Of a DNA stretch of 64,000 bases, positions 12,010 to 24,597 are shown one piece after another. Source of the stretch: Ulota crispa (lineage: Eukaryota; Streptophyta; Bryopsida; Orthotrichales; Orthotrichaceae); NCBI GenBank assembly GCA_963920765.1, contig OY987244.1:7566501-7630500 (forward strand), given 5' to 3'. A model generated the notes under the pieces. That model had not been told where the DNA came from, searched no databases, and saw only the letters and a list, made by a program, of their open reading frames with translations. A program made the translations under genes and the position numbers. How positions within the stretch are numbered: the first letter of the stretch is position 1; each line of letters starts with the position of its first letter.

Positions 12010-12342
12010 ATAAAGAAGGGGAAGTAGAGGAAAAGGTAGGGAAAGGGAGGTTGAAAAAAAAAGGCATAAGAGGAACAAATTGAATAAGACAAACAATTGA
12101 AAGAGAGAAAAAAAAGCAAGTAAGACGGTGCAAAAAGCAAGCAAGTCATATCTTGTTTTAAATAAATAGATTGAAATAAAGAAGAGGAGGTAGAGGAAAA
12201 GGTAGGGAAAGGGAGGTTGAAAAAAAAAGGCATAAAGAGGAACAAAATGAATAAGACAAACAATTGAAAGAGAGAAAAAAAAGCAAGTGAGACGGTGCAA
12301 AAAGCAAGCAAGTCATATCTTGTTTTAAATAAATAAATTGAA
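12010..12342. repeat. Two-unit purine-rich tandem duplication, period about 166 bp
   Basis: Two adjacent units share GTAGAGGAAAAGGTAGGG, GGGAGGTTGAAAAAAAAAGG, GACAAACAATTGAAAGAGAG and AAGCAAGCAAGTCATATC in the same order, offset by about 166 bp, with very few differences. The overlapping Phe-rich open frames on the minus strand only reflect the purine-rich repeat on plus. Confidence 0.9.
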
Positions 12343-13984
12343 GTATAAGAAATCCTTGATCATGGAAATGGTCATCCAGTTGCACTCCCTCCCTCTTAAC
12401 AGTCATCTACACAAGTTATAGAACTTTTTGTGTTACCCAACGGTTTCAGACATCTTAGATTCTCAACCGGATCATTGAAAGGTGCGAACACACGCTTCAC
12501 TGATTAGAGAAATGTAAATGACTCTGCCCACTGAAATCATTTGTTGCCGGCATGGAACACATTTACATCTGAAAAATGATGATAAGTTCATTTGTCCTTT
12601 GAGCACCAAGAATATTTACAATTGCCCATTCTATTATTTTCTTCCAACTAAACTTTGTAATTTTGTATTTTATTTGATTCTTAACTTTTTACTCTTTTTG
12701 CAGCCTTGGTTCATTTCATTGAATTACACTATCTCATCCTCAAAGTTGAACATATAAACAATCCCAATAAGTTTGCACCAGCAAGTTTGTTTGTAATTTC
12801 GTAATGTTGATAGAGTAAGTGACTCAAATTAAAAAGAAGACCACCTTTGTTAAGTGATTTTTGGGTTGATATTAAACACAAAGTTTTCAAGGTTGAATGA
12901 GGTTTCATTAATAAACTCATGTTAAATGATTTTGAACCCACTAAGTCTTTGTCTATATATATCTATATATATAATAGATTAGGATGTCCGTCAATCTCTA
13001 TTAGTTGGGTAGTTGCAAGCAAAGTATGATTTAAAAATTTGTAATTGGCCAAGGGCCAAAGGGCAAAGTGATAAACATGGGCGTTGTATGTGAAGGACAT
13101 CTTTGGTGGAACCCATTGAATTTTTTTCCAATTTGAATTTGGAATTCACACATAAAAAGGTGGGGAGGGAGATGAAGAGGCAAATTGATTTGAATCTAAA
13201 ATTGAATTTGAGTTTGTATCATCTCATGGAATTTTTTTGTGAATAGGGGGTTTGCATGAGGATAGCATGGGTACGATAGCCTTCCGCCGGAACGGCGGGT
13301 GCACGAGTCCACTAGTTGGAACTATAAATGGTCAAGTTTATCTAGGTCATATTAACGGATGATCTTCATCCATAATTGAGAGTAATACAATACTTATTAA
13401 TTTTTGTTCATTCCTTTTTTTGTCATGCAATGTTTTGTTTCAAAATGTAGCATATAAGGTTTTAGCAATTTTTGCTTCTTGTTCTTATAATTTGATCTGA
13501 CATAGATAACAATTCTTTTGCATTTAGCAAAACCAATTATATGAAGCTTTACAAATTTCATCTTTGTTATGCTTAAAAAAGTCAAAAAAAGATTCTAAAA
13601 CATAGAAGTGTTCTTGCATTTTGAAGTTGTAAGCACATACCTACTTTTTCAGATATAAAATTACACAAAGACTTTCCTTATAGACTACTATGATTATCCA
13701 TAGTATAATACACCCATATTATAAAAATGTACATCTTTTTAAGAACACAAGTGTATTTTGATAGTGCCCTTGACCTAGAGCACAATTTGGAAATTGCTTG
13801 GCACGGTTGTAAGTCCCATCTTGACAAGATTTTTAGGATGGAATTGATATATGCACTCCAGGGGTTTGATATATGCACATTGGGGGTAAAATTTGTATAT
13901 TTACCATTAATAAGTTGAATTTGAAAAATTGGAATTGAGATTTGGATTGAGAGATCTGGATTTAGTCTAGAACCACAAATGAAG
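12343..13984. other. Gene-free spacer
   Basis: AT-rich DNA with short TATA-like repeats near 12950-12975 and a small GC-rich patch near 13275-13310. No coding region is supported. It ends at the CACTAG terminus at 13985. Confidence 0.5.
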
Positions 13985-14239
13985 CACTAGTAGAAAATTT
14001 TATAGAAAATCAATAGAATTTCAACTCAAATTTGTTGATTTTCTTTGTGACTTTGGTCAAGTTGATTTGGGTACTTTTCAACAAGAGTTTGTTGTATTTT
14101 TGTTGATTTTCTGTTGTTTCTTGTTAATTTTTGCTTATTTTTCTATTAACTTTTGTTGTTAAATATTGTTTTTTATCAATATTTTTTTCATATTTTTTGT
14201 TTTTTATTTTTGAAACAAAAAAAATAAAAATAAATTTTA

Positions 14240-14374
14240 AACTTGGCCGGTAAGCGGAGCTGCAATTCCCAAAGGCGCTGACAAGAAGCACCGAGGCTGG
14301 GGGTCAAACCCCAGACCTCTGGCCTCCCATTGCAATGCCTTATCTCCACTGCCTTTACCACTAGACTATGCTCA
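14240..14374 (-). repeat. tRNA-derived SINE-like element
   Basis: On the minus strand the head reads GCATAGTCTAGTGGTAAAGG, a good pol III box A context (TAGTNNAGTGG). About 55 bases on comes GGTTTGACCCC, close to the box B consensus GGTTCGANTCC. A non-tRNA body and a T/A-rich tail follow near 14240-14210. It does not fold as a standard tRNA because the anticodon region is replaced by a longer stretch. It lies inside the outer CACTA element. Confidence 0.55.
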
Positions 14375-16288
14375 CATATGTGTGCACATAGAGATTCAAA
14401 TAATATTTGTACACTACAAATTAATTACTTTGCAAAGTCCGTAAACTTTGAAGCCTATTTCAGCCTAGTAGAAATTTTTTTTGTGAAAAGTTTTAAATTA
14501 CAAAAAGTTGAATAATGTAGTCTACTTTCACCTCCAACAATTTTTTTCAAATTTGAGATCTTTAATCAAAATTTATGAGCTAAAATCAAAGAAGGGGTTC
14601 AGAAATTTTTAAATTTATTTATTTCCACCCCTTTGATTTTTGTTTCTAAATTTTGATTGAAACACATAAATCTCAAAATAATTGTTGCAAGTGAGGGTTG
14701 GCTTCATTTCTAAATATGTTTTTTTGTTTTTTGAAAACAAAACTCTTATTAGGTAAAAGTAGCCTCCATAGTTTGCTAACTTAGAAAAACATCAAATTTT
14801 GAATAGTTATGGAATTAAAAAATTGTAATCATACAATCAAAATTTTAAAGTATCCAAAAGATTAAAAAACATTCTATAATATTTTGAAGCCTTTTGAATC
14901 TTTTTTAAAAATTCCAAAAATATTTCACAAGATTTTAATTTTTTGTTGATTTGATTCATAAAAGAAGGGGAAGTATTAAAAATGCTCTTTGGTTGTTTTA
15001 GAATATGAAATTTACCCCTCAATGATTTAAAATATGAAAAATACTCTTGTTTTTTGTCAAAGTATCAACTCTACCCCTATTATTTTGGGTTAATATCAAA
15101 AATGCTCTTTTATTTTAAAATAGCAAATATACTCTTGTATTATTTGAAATATAAAAATTTCCCTTTAGTTTTATGTAAGAATATCAATTAGACTATACCC
15201 TTAGTTATTTTTGAGGCTATTGCAAGTTCCCATAGTTCACTTTTTTTATTGTATGTTTTTGTAACTACTAGAACAACAATTTTACTAAAAATAGAGGCAA
15301 GTTAATTGCAAACTCAACCTTACAATCAAGTTGTTCAAATTCTTTGTAGGATTTCTGCATATAAATTTATTATTGCAAAAACTATTGCATCAGTGGCATA
15401 GTGATTTTTATTTTTAATATAATATTTAAATCAGAATTGCACTAAAAAGGCACAAAAAAACTAGAGGTATTTATGGTATTTTCAAAATCTAAGAATAAAG
15501 ATTAATTGAAATTCTTACACAAAATCAAAGATAGATTTTTTTTTTTTTCAAATTACACAAGGATTTATTTGATAATTTAAAATAGTTGAGGAGTATTTTT
15601 AATATTTTCCTAGTAGATTAGAGGCATTGTTGATATTTTTACAAAAAGCCAAGGGTGTTTTTGAAACTTTTAATCTTTGAGGGACATATATGATTTTCTG
15701 AAAGAATTGGGGGGCATCTTTTATATTTTTTCATAAAGAAATTTTGGTATTTAAAACAGCAAGTGTTGTATTTTTTATATAAAATTTTGTTGAATTAATG
15801 AAGTGTCCAAAAGTGTCCAAACACTAGTAGAAAAGCATGTTCAACTCAATTAAATTTCTATTCATTTTCATGTTCAAATGAAAATTCACATTAATCAGAT
15901 GGGGCAGATACTGGCTGCACATTATCTACGTTCTAATTTGTAACGTTCAGAAAATAATTATGTGCACTAAACATGTACGTCAATTACTTCTATGTTCATA
16001 ACATAGTCAAAAACGTGTATATTTATATGCATCCACTAAAACGGCTCAAAACACATTTACTATGTACACGTCGTGGATTCTGTCCAGGTAATGGAACTCC
16101 GTCCAGATGAAGAATATTTTAGTTCATCATCAACGCACTTCCACAACACACCTTCTACAACATTATTGTCACATGTGTAACAAATTTAGATAAACCCGTG
16201 TTCACACCAGTTTTCTACTTTACCGAGTCTGTTGCACCTTTGTCCGGGTCGTCCGGAGAATGGATCAATTGCCCCGGTAACAAATAAT

Positions 16289-16471
16289 TTAATACATGGG
16301 GTCCTCCACATGATCATAGTGTTTGTGTTTGTCGACAATTTCAATTATGCAATGAACACAATTGTTCTTTCCTAATTCCCAAGTGTCAATGACCCCCGAC
16401 GGTCTATCTAAATGTTTACATTCTATTCTGCACATTCTAATGTATGAAATGACTTGCAGGTACAAAGTCAT
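16289..16471 (-). other. Short open frame of unknown nature near the CACTA left end
   Basis: A 60-residue frame rich in His and Cys, downstream of the transposase remnants in the same direction. It could be part of the transposase C-terminus or its 3' exon, but no recognised motif supports this. Confidence 0.2.
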
Positions 16472-17720
16472 ACTTGTTTATAGCAAGTTCCTTTGACAAG
16501 AACACCTTCTGTACCTAATTGGTATTTGTTCATGTCCTACAAAATGTTCAATTGGGAACGTGAAACTTATATAGAGTATACCACGTAATGAAATGTGTTG
16601 GATTCTTCATACCTCAATACTACTGATAACAACAAGCATTCACAAACAACCAATGCTGAGGGCTACTATTTCCAATGTTCAACACACTTTGATCTTCAAA
16701 CCATGTTTTATGTTATCAATTTAATAAATAGTTAGTTTGTTGACATGTGGATGCTAAAAATTATTTTACAAACACAATCATGTTCCTCTTATATATTTAA
16801 CACAATTTCACCTTGAACTTCCGTATCTTATTCAAGCAATTTGGTGGCCCTGCATTTTTGAGAGTTTAGATAAGACATTCTCATACATTTGCAATTCAAA
16901 TTCCAATGAAAGCAATATGCCTCTTTCCAGTACAGTCATATGAATGCTTTTTGTCTTAATTCATTAGGAGCAGAATATCCTTAATTTCTCTTCATGTTTC
17001 ATTCTAATTGTTCACTAGTTACCTCAACATTCACATTCCCACGTTCAATACTCCATATGCATCACCTCATCGCCGTTCAAAATTTATGTGGCTGCACAAG
17101 TGCACATGCTATCATGCAATTCTGTATCAACATGATGACCTCAATATCACTGATGATGTATTGAAACCCAGAATTACAAACTCACACAAACTATTTCAAT
17201 TCCACCGACGAGGTCATTTACAACTCAATAACTATTTTTTTGTTATGTCAAGAATATGTACCAAATCAGTGACAACTTCAAACTTATTACTTTTAAGTAG
17301 TACTTGACCGCTGGTCTTCAAATTTTCTATAATTTCTTCTTGTTTTCAAAGAACACCTAGCATTACCAAAGTTGCAATTAATATTGAGCAATATCATTCT
17401 CTCCTTCTATTTGCCTCATTTTCAGACCTTCCAAATGGCAAGTGAAAACATGCTATTCCTATTAAAATCTTTTGACACCCTCCCTCCCTGTACTCGTCAT
17501 GAGGTCACACTCAATATTCCATGCAAAGGTCAACTTCTTAACAGTTTCAATTACTACTCTTTCCCTTTCTTATTTTGCTTTAAATCTGACAAACAACACT
17601 TCCATTACAACTTGTTGACAAGATACGTCAATTACTACACATCATTATGTTTTCTACCAGCTCTAATTACCTCTTCATGCCATAAGTACATACCAAGATA
17701 CTCCACGCTAAGCTAACTAA

Positions 17721-20700
17721 CTATGAGACCCTAGAAGTTTTCAACCCTACCTGCCAATAGAATTTGAATATGTGGTCTTGCATACATTGAGTCTCCTCGT
17801 CTTCCTCTAACATCTGTTCCGCATACCACTTTCCAATCAGCTCCACTTGCTCAACTCTTTTGTACATCGTCTGAAAAGAAAATTTGTTGGCATTGGGTTG
17901 GAAAGGCAAATGATAATTCCCCTAGTGGTTCTGCAGCACTAAAATTAGCTAGTGTGAATCCATACCTGTCCCTAATCACATTAGCGCTTGCTGCACCTTC
18001 TCTAGCTTGCACCCATGAACAAACAAGCACAATGCAGCACTAATTACGGTAGTCCAATTCAAGTATTTCTTTGATTATACCTACAAATTCAATGCTCTCC
18101 CAATTGTGATCACCATGAGCACGTTGTCTTTGTCTCCAATGAAGCACTAATGCAGCAACTCTAGTGTCGCAAGTAACTTTCTCTGCTTCAGCACTTTGTA
18201 CTTGTAAATGCATGCCATGAGCGTACATTGTTCTATAACTTGTGCCCACTCTCTTTGGTGGCTTTATAGACTCCAAAAGATCTGCCCATGCTTCACTTTG
18301 TCCATCATCAGCATCTTCAACTTCCGCACGCAGCCACTCATCAAATTCAGGCAACTTGTGACAAGCAGTCAGGTATGCTACAATAGCGTATCGGCCATGA
18401 ATGCTTCGGAAGTACTCGGCATGCACTCTTCAATCTGCCATCTTTTGTTGCACTGCAACACTATACCTCCTATTCCGACATGCACAGAAAACACTATTGT
18501 TATTCTTGAAGCAAATCATGTAATATTGTCACCCATTATATTAGTGAAATTATTCACTTACCTCGGTAAATTTGACAACATAGGACGCTGCATTACTGCC
18601 ATAAAACTTTAAATTCATATTGTGGATGACTGTATACAGGCATTCACATACTAGTTCTTTACATAACATTGCAATGCATCTAGGTAAAATCCTTCATCAT
18701 ATTTCTTAAGATACACTATTCCTACATAATTTCCTTTTCTACTCATAACTGTGTTTGTCATTGTTACACATAATGATAGTACAGGTAGTAGTGTAATATA
18801 TTACTCTCTCCATGACTCCAACTTCTCCGAATTTGAAAGCACAAAATTGTGTGCCCAGTGTAAGAACTCAATAGACAAAGGGCGTTTCACACCATTTCTT
18901 TTAACTTCCTTGTCATTCATCCATTGTTCCTCCTTATCATCCTAGATGCGTCGATTTGTTCCTTCAAACCTCTGTAAATATTCGATACAATACCCAAGTG
19001 TCTCAGACATGGTGTATCCCTCAGCCATGCTAGCTTTTGGTCTAGCATACATTCTAACATAATCTTTCAAAGTCTTCATATACCTCTCCATGGGGTACAT
19101 CCATTGGCAATGGACTGGTCCACAAAGGTACATCTCCTCAACTAAATGGATTGTCAAGTGCATCATGACATCCATGAAAGATGGGGGAAATACCTTCTCT
19201 AACAAACAGAGAGTGTCTGATGTGTCATTCATGTCTGCTTCAAAGTTTGTAAATATTATCTCCCTTCTACAAATCCATTGAAACACTCTCCCCAATTTCA
19301 TGATAGCCTATCATACATCTTCAATAAGAACATTGCACAAAGCTAATGGAAGCAACTGCACACACATTCAATTTCAGCATACCGTTACTTCATAACTACA
19401 AAACCTAGTTCATTATTCCTTATCAAATCAAGGTTTAAAAAATTGTACATAGTCCTCAAAGCTTTAACTGCAAGTAATTAAGAAAAATTATTCAAAACCT
19501 ATTGCAATACTACTAAGGTTTAGGTAGTACACCATCTACAATTACTAAACCATGTCCAACTATGCCATTTATATTACAAGGGTGATACATGATACATACC
19601 TGCTGAATCAAAACGTGATAATCATGTGATTTCAGACAACATAGCTTTCCGTCCTCCATAAACTTGTGTATTGCACCTACATAATTCAAGGGAGTCCTCA
19701 AATTTTTTAAAGTATTCATTACTGAGTTCTTCTTGGAGTTTTTCAACATGTAAGGAGCTACTAGCAAACTGACTTGACCAACATCAGTTTTAGCTGTACG
19801 TATCCACAGATTTTGCTATATGCACATGCTTTCCATGTCCTGGCAACTCCCTACTGAATCTTTCATTCCCAATACAGTTTTCATTACGTTTTTGGCAACA
19901 TTCTTTTCACAATGCATAGAGTCGAGTAGATGTTTTATCAATAATTTCTGCATTGCATTCACATTACAAACAAATATCAGAAAGTACCTTCTGTACAACA
20001 TTGCATGATCTCAGCATATTTGTTCTTGTTCAAAACAAGATTCCACATTAAGGAACATTACAAACTTCTTAACAAAACATTCTCTTGTTAAACAACACAA
20101 ATGTAGCAGCATTCATGTTTGTAATGGACTCCAATTATGTATTGGTCTCTATTCAATGCTAAGTGCAATGCCCGCAATTAAAAACTTCAGCACTTTGCCT
20201 TACCTATACCATATCTTACTTAACCTCCATTACTCTCGTTTACAAACCAAAACCCTAAAATTCAAAGGATCCAGTTTGACTACAGAATACTCTTATTCAT
20301 TGACGGTGTAATAAATGATAACCACGGTAACAACCAAGAAAAGTATTATAAACAAAATTTTGTGAACAAACACATAATATTATATTAGTTATTCGATAGA
20401 TAACATGAACACATTTACCAGCACGTTTGGAGATAAGATAGGAGCACCCATAAGCGTGAGTTTAAGGGATTTCAACATGATTACTATTAGTAAAAATCTA
20501 GCATATTATAGGATCCTATTAGGAACAAAAAAATAATGAGTTTGTGCTTTCACATTTATTATTTGGATATTGTGAGAATAAGTTGTGAATTTTTAAAGAG
20601 CAAACTGCCATTGTACCTATAGCCACTACTAAAATTTCATGTTCACATATTGTACATCCTTGTCATTACATTTGTATACTTCCACAAATTCTCCGAGATT

Positions 20701-22840
20701 TTAGAGGGCACACTTATGGAGACCCTCGCAAGGATGGATGCTCCTACCTTAGTCACAAGTGTATTGGCATTGAACAAATTAGGGTTCCTCGTTTCACATT
20801 CACTAACAAGTACCGGTTAAAGCTGCTCTAAATAATTTAACAGGAAACAAAGTCCATTGCATACTATCTAGTAGCCAATAGCAACATATACATCATGGTT
20901 GCTTACTCTTACACAGTTTGAAAGCAAGTTCAGAATTTGATTGTAAAATTATAAAGTCTAACACCAATATTTCAATCCTCCTTGCACCAATTCTTATTAT
21001 AAATCTCAAATGTAATGACACAGTATAATGCACAGTGGACAATTTTTAATTCTAACTAAACTTGCTTGTACATCACACACTTATAAAATATAGGAAGCAT
21101 AGAATAAAATTAAAAAATTAATAGGTATTTCTTTCTTACCTCCCAATAGGGCAAGTCATGTAAAGCAGACCGACGCTTCACTCCATGCTCTTGGACCGGA
21201 TTGTTATCTGCACCATGCTTCCCTCCCCCTGCAACATATGCGTCTTGTTCTTCCCCGTACCTCTTCAATTCAGTTCCACTTATCCTTTTGGGAGCATTTC
21301 TTCTCTCCACTTGCCCATTAAAATCAAGGTCAATATGATACAAGTGGGAATTTCTGGTCCACCTTCTACTACCTAAGTAGATCATCTTCCTTCCCTTTGC
21401 TCGCCTATGAAAATCCAAGTTATTGCCTAATGCAGCGCATTTGGAGTCTGTTTCCGGACCACACATTGTGCATGCTTTGTACACATGGGTACACAAACCA
21501 GATATCAAACCATAAGTAGGGTATTCAGATATTGTCCACAAAAGAATATTCCTCAGCCTAAAGTCTCTAGAACCGGGTGGCTTTGAGAAATCTTGTGCTA
21601 TCACACCCCTCCATAGCTTCTGCAACTCCTCAATCAATGGGCTAATGAAGACATCAATATTTTTGTTTGTTGGTGACAATTTACCAGAAATTAATATACT
21701 GAGCTGAATGAAGAATTTCTTGGTAATTAAATTCGGTGGGAGGTTGTAGATAAGAAGTAAAATGAGCCAGGTAGAATGACTTGTACTACTGTGCGAGAAA
21801 GGGTTAACTCCATCTAATGACATCCCAAGTCTGATGTTCCTAGCGTCAGCACCAAAACTAGGGTCAATCTCTTCATGCACATGCTTCCAAGCCGGACTGT
21901 CTACAACAGACTTCATTATAGTAGAGTCAGTGTTGGGATTATCTAAGTGGAAACGCAGCAACATTGCTATAGCTGGTGAACAATACATTTGGAGCAATCG
22001 TGGGATTAGAGGGAAATGACAAACAACTCTAGCAGGTATGACATCTGACCCTTCAATGTACCTCGACTTCCCACAACCAACATTTGGACATTGCTGTAGG
22101 CTCTCTTTATCACCACGGAATAGCACACAGCCATCTGGGCAAGCATGAATGACGTCATAATGAAGTCCAAGTTTCTTTATAATTTTTTTGGCTTCATAGT
22201 GACTTCTAGGAAGGCAATTATTTGTGGGAAGCAGTACCTTAGAAAGAAACTTGAACAACTCATCCACAAATGTATTGCTAACGCCATGAATAACACCCAT
22301 GTTTATCAAGACTCTAGTAGCTAAGATGATGCTAACATTCACACCTTCATACACTGGTTGCGTTGCTTCCTCGAACAAGTAGTCAAGTCGGTCTAAACCG
22401 TCTTCCATTCCATCATCCTCTGCAGCTTCATTGTCCATGACGGTACTACAATCCCGCAATTGATCACCGACTTCTAATGCATCAAATAGCTGTTGCTGCA
22501 CATTGTGGAACGGATCAAGCTGCTTAGCATACTCACAATGGAGATCTGAGTTGTCAAAGACGTTTGTATTTGGTATTTCTTCACCGAAAGCATTCACCCA
22601 CATCCCCTTGTCTGGGTAACCGCACTGTGGATCCCCTCCCAACATTGATTGCATCAGGTATGAATCCCTTCCGTGAATTTGCAAATGCTCACGTATGGAC
22701 TTAGGGGTGTATCATTTTCCACCATGGCAATGTTTGCATGGACAATGGTATGAAGTAAGTCCATGCGACTTTGCCATCCGTTGCTCAGTTTCCAAAATCA
22801 TATCTTCCTTTGATACATGTATAGCAAACCCGCCCAGCAT
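17721..22840 (-). pseudogene. CACTA tnp2-type transposase (TnpD-like), multi-exon and decayed
   Basis: The first ATG I favour is at 22840. The N-terminus carries a Transpos_assoc-type zinc motif (CPCKHCHGGK, then SIREHLQIHGRD). A TGA stop at 22712-22714 interrupts it. From 22684 to 21110 the frame is open and holds the Transposase_21 (tnp2) core: NIRLGMSLDGVNPF, YNLPPN, IEELQKLWRGV and ACTMCGP. Downstream stretches continue the family order: HCEKNVAKNV near 19930, LKSHDYHVLIQQ near 19630, and a DUF4218 domain at 19301-18942 (FPPSFMDVMMHLTIHLVEE, CGPVHCQWMYPMERYM). DUF4216 follows, starting near 18090 (FVGIIKEILELDY) and continuing through RDRYGFTLANFSA and FAFPTQCQQIFFSDDV near 17900. These pieces are separated by probable introns and some decay. 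In life this protein would bind subterminal repeats and catalyse cut-and-paste transposition. Assignment is firm; exon borders are not. Confidence 0.85.
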
Positions 22841-24597
22841 CTTTGAGTCTTTGTACTACAGCTGTCAGAAAATAACAATTTTGAGCTAGCTCTCCCAAAA
22901 GGATGTTTCTTTTGCATCATTTGATTAAAAAACAAATCACATGTGCATTCAAAAATGTATAAACAATTTCTCTGAAAAATGCTAATGTATACCTACACTA
23001 TATTTGACCATTACCAATTAATCTTGTAGTACTTACAAAATTTGTAATTTAGAGAGACTTTAAAATCTAGAACCAAAATCCGTGCAGTACATTACAAAAT
23101 AATAATGGAGTGTAGGTTTTTCAAAACAATAATAGATCATGATGTCGCATACATTTTCATATTTTCTACAATGACATTCCCATACAAGATTCTATATCTC
23201 AAAACTTTAAAAAAACAAGTATGAATATTTCAATCCTATGTGCTCATCAATTGTAACTTACATACACATTGCTCCCTCCCATACTTTGAATTAAAGAATT
23301 AACGTTCTGATCAATAACTACCTCTGACTACAAATATAAAATATAAAATTTCACATATTCCTATTGGTTTGATCTAGACATATTAGACAGTAGTGAATTC
23401 AAAATGCATCTGCATGGAGTTATCTAGTTTCTACACCAATTCTTTTTTAAACATATATCTTCATGACTTTTTGAAGACATTGAAAGGAATTTCAGGGTTT
23501 CCTTGTTTTCTAACATTCATTGTTTCTGGAGAGGGCAGAATGCCCTCCACATGAACTCTTGAAATTGATTGTATGTGAATTTTTGTTTTTCTGGTTTATT
23601 ATTCCACTTCCCACTATAATGTTAAATTCACCTTAGATTGTAGTAGGTAAAGGTTTTCTTTTGGTCTTTACGGATTTATTTCTCAAACCGTTGTTACGTA
23701 ATTTGACCCCCCGCATCTTTACAATGAAGTAATTCACCTTCTGTGTAACAAACATACATGATGAACATTCACAGAGCAATGCTGAATGCAATGAATACTT
23801 TTTATTTTCCTACATTGATAAGTGTGAATAGCGTCATGCTAATGAGCATTACTCTAACATATAATGTTATGCGAAAGTGGCACACATAGTTTCATAGTGT
23901 TTATCCAAGAATGGAATATGCACTTGCAAAGAAATGTAACTCGTTTATGTTTAAATGCCCCATACACATAATGCTACATTATCAATACTACACTCTAATG
24001 TTTATTCAATGTTGTCCTTTCTTAAAATAATAGTGAAATACAAGTAGCCGACAATTCTCAAAAATAAAATTGATACATAGAACTTTTTTAGAGGTACATG
24101 TTATCCAAATTGAACATTATGTTTGATGTACTGATGAATTTAACATGTAGTACTCCATTCCTTCTTAGCACTTGCAATTGGATATCATGAACATAAAATA
24201 CTGAAGTGTATGTAATATTACAACTGCAATGGATTTATTATTACGTATCAATATGTGTCTGTGAATACATATCTAGATGTCCTAGACAACTTAAATCCAA
24301 ATGACATGAATTCCGTCAAGATTATTCATTACAATCAGCATGGAATAATTCTATTCATCCCTGTAACCTACTTACAAAGGCATACACTCAGTCCGCAACA
24401 AACCCATCAGACTTTGTCAATTACATGTTGTTCTAGAATTATCAGGTTGGTATGAACAGTAACTAACACATGTCAATTTGGAGTCCCATTGGGAATGAAT
24501 ACTTACAGGAAGCCCTTACTCTTGATTGTACTCTTTGCAATTGCGCACTTCAAGTCTCATTGTAGAACGACTGCATTGCAATTACACACCGCCAATT
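22841..24597. promoter_or_regulatory. Divergent intergenic region of the large CACTA element
   Basis: No coding signal is visible in this 1.75-kb AT-rich interval between the minus-strand transposase and the plus-strand second gene. By position it should hold both promoters. The strand composition of the element switches across it: C over G on the left, G over C on the right. Confidence 0.4.

Noticed and set aside
11933-12406. Several overlapping Phe- and Leu-rich minus-strand frames resembling membrane proteins.
   Set aside because: They arise from the purine-rich tandem duplication; T-rich codons on the opposite strand give Phe and Leu automatically.
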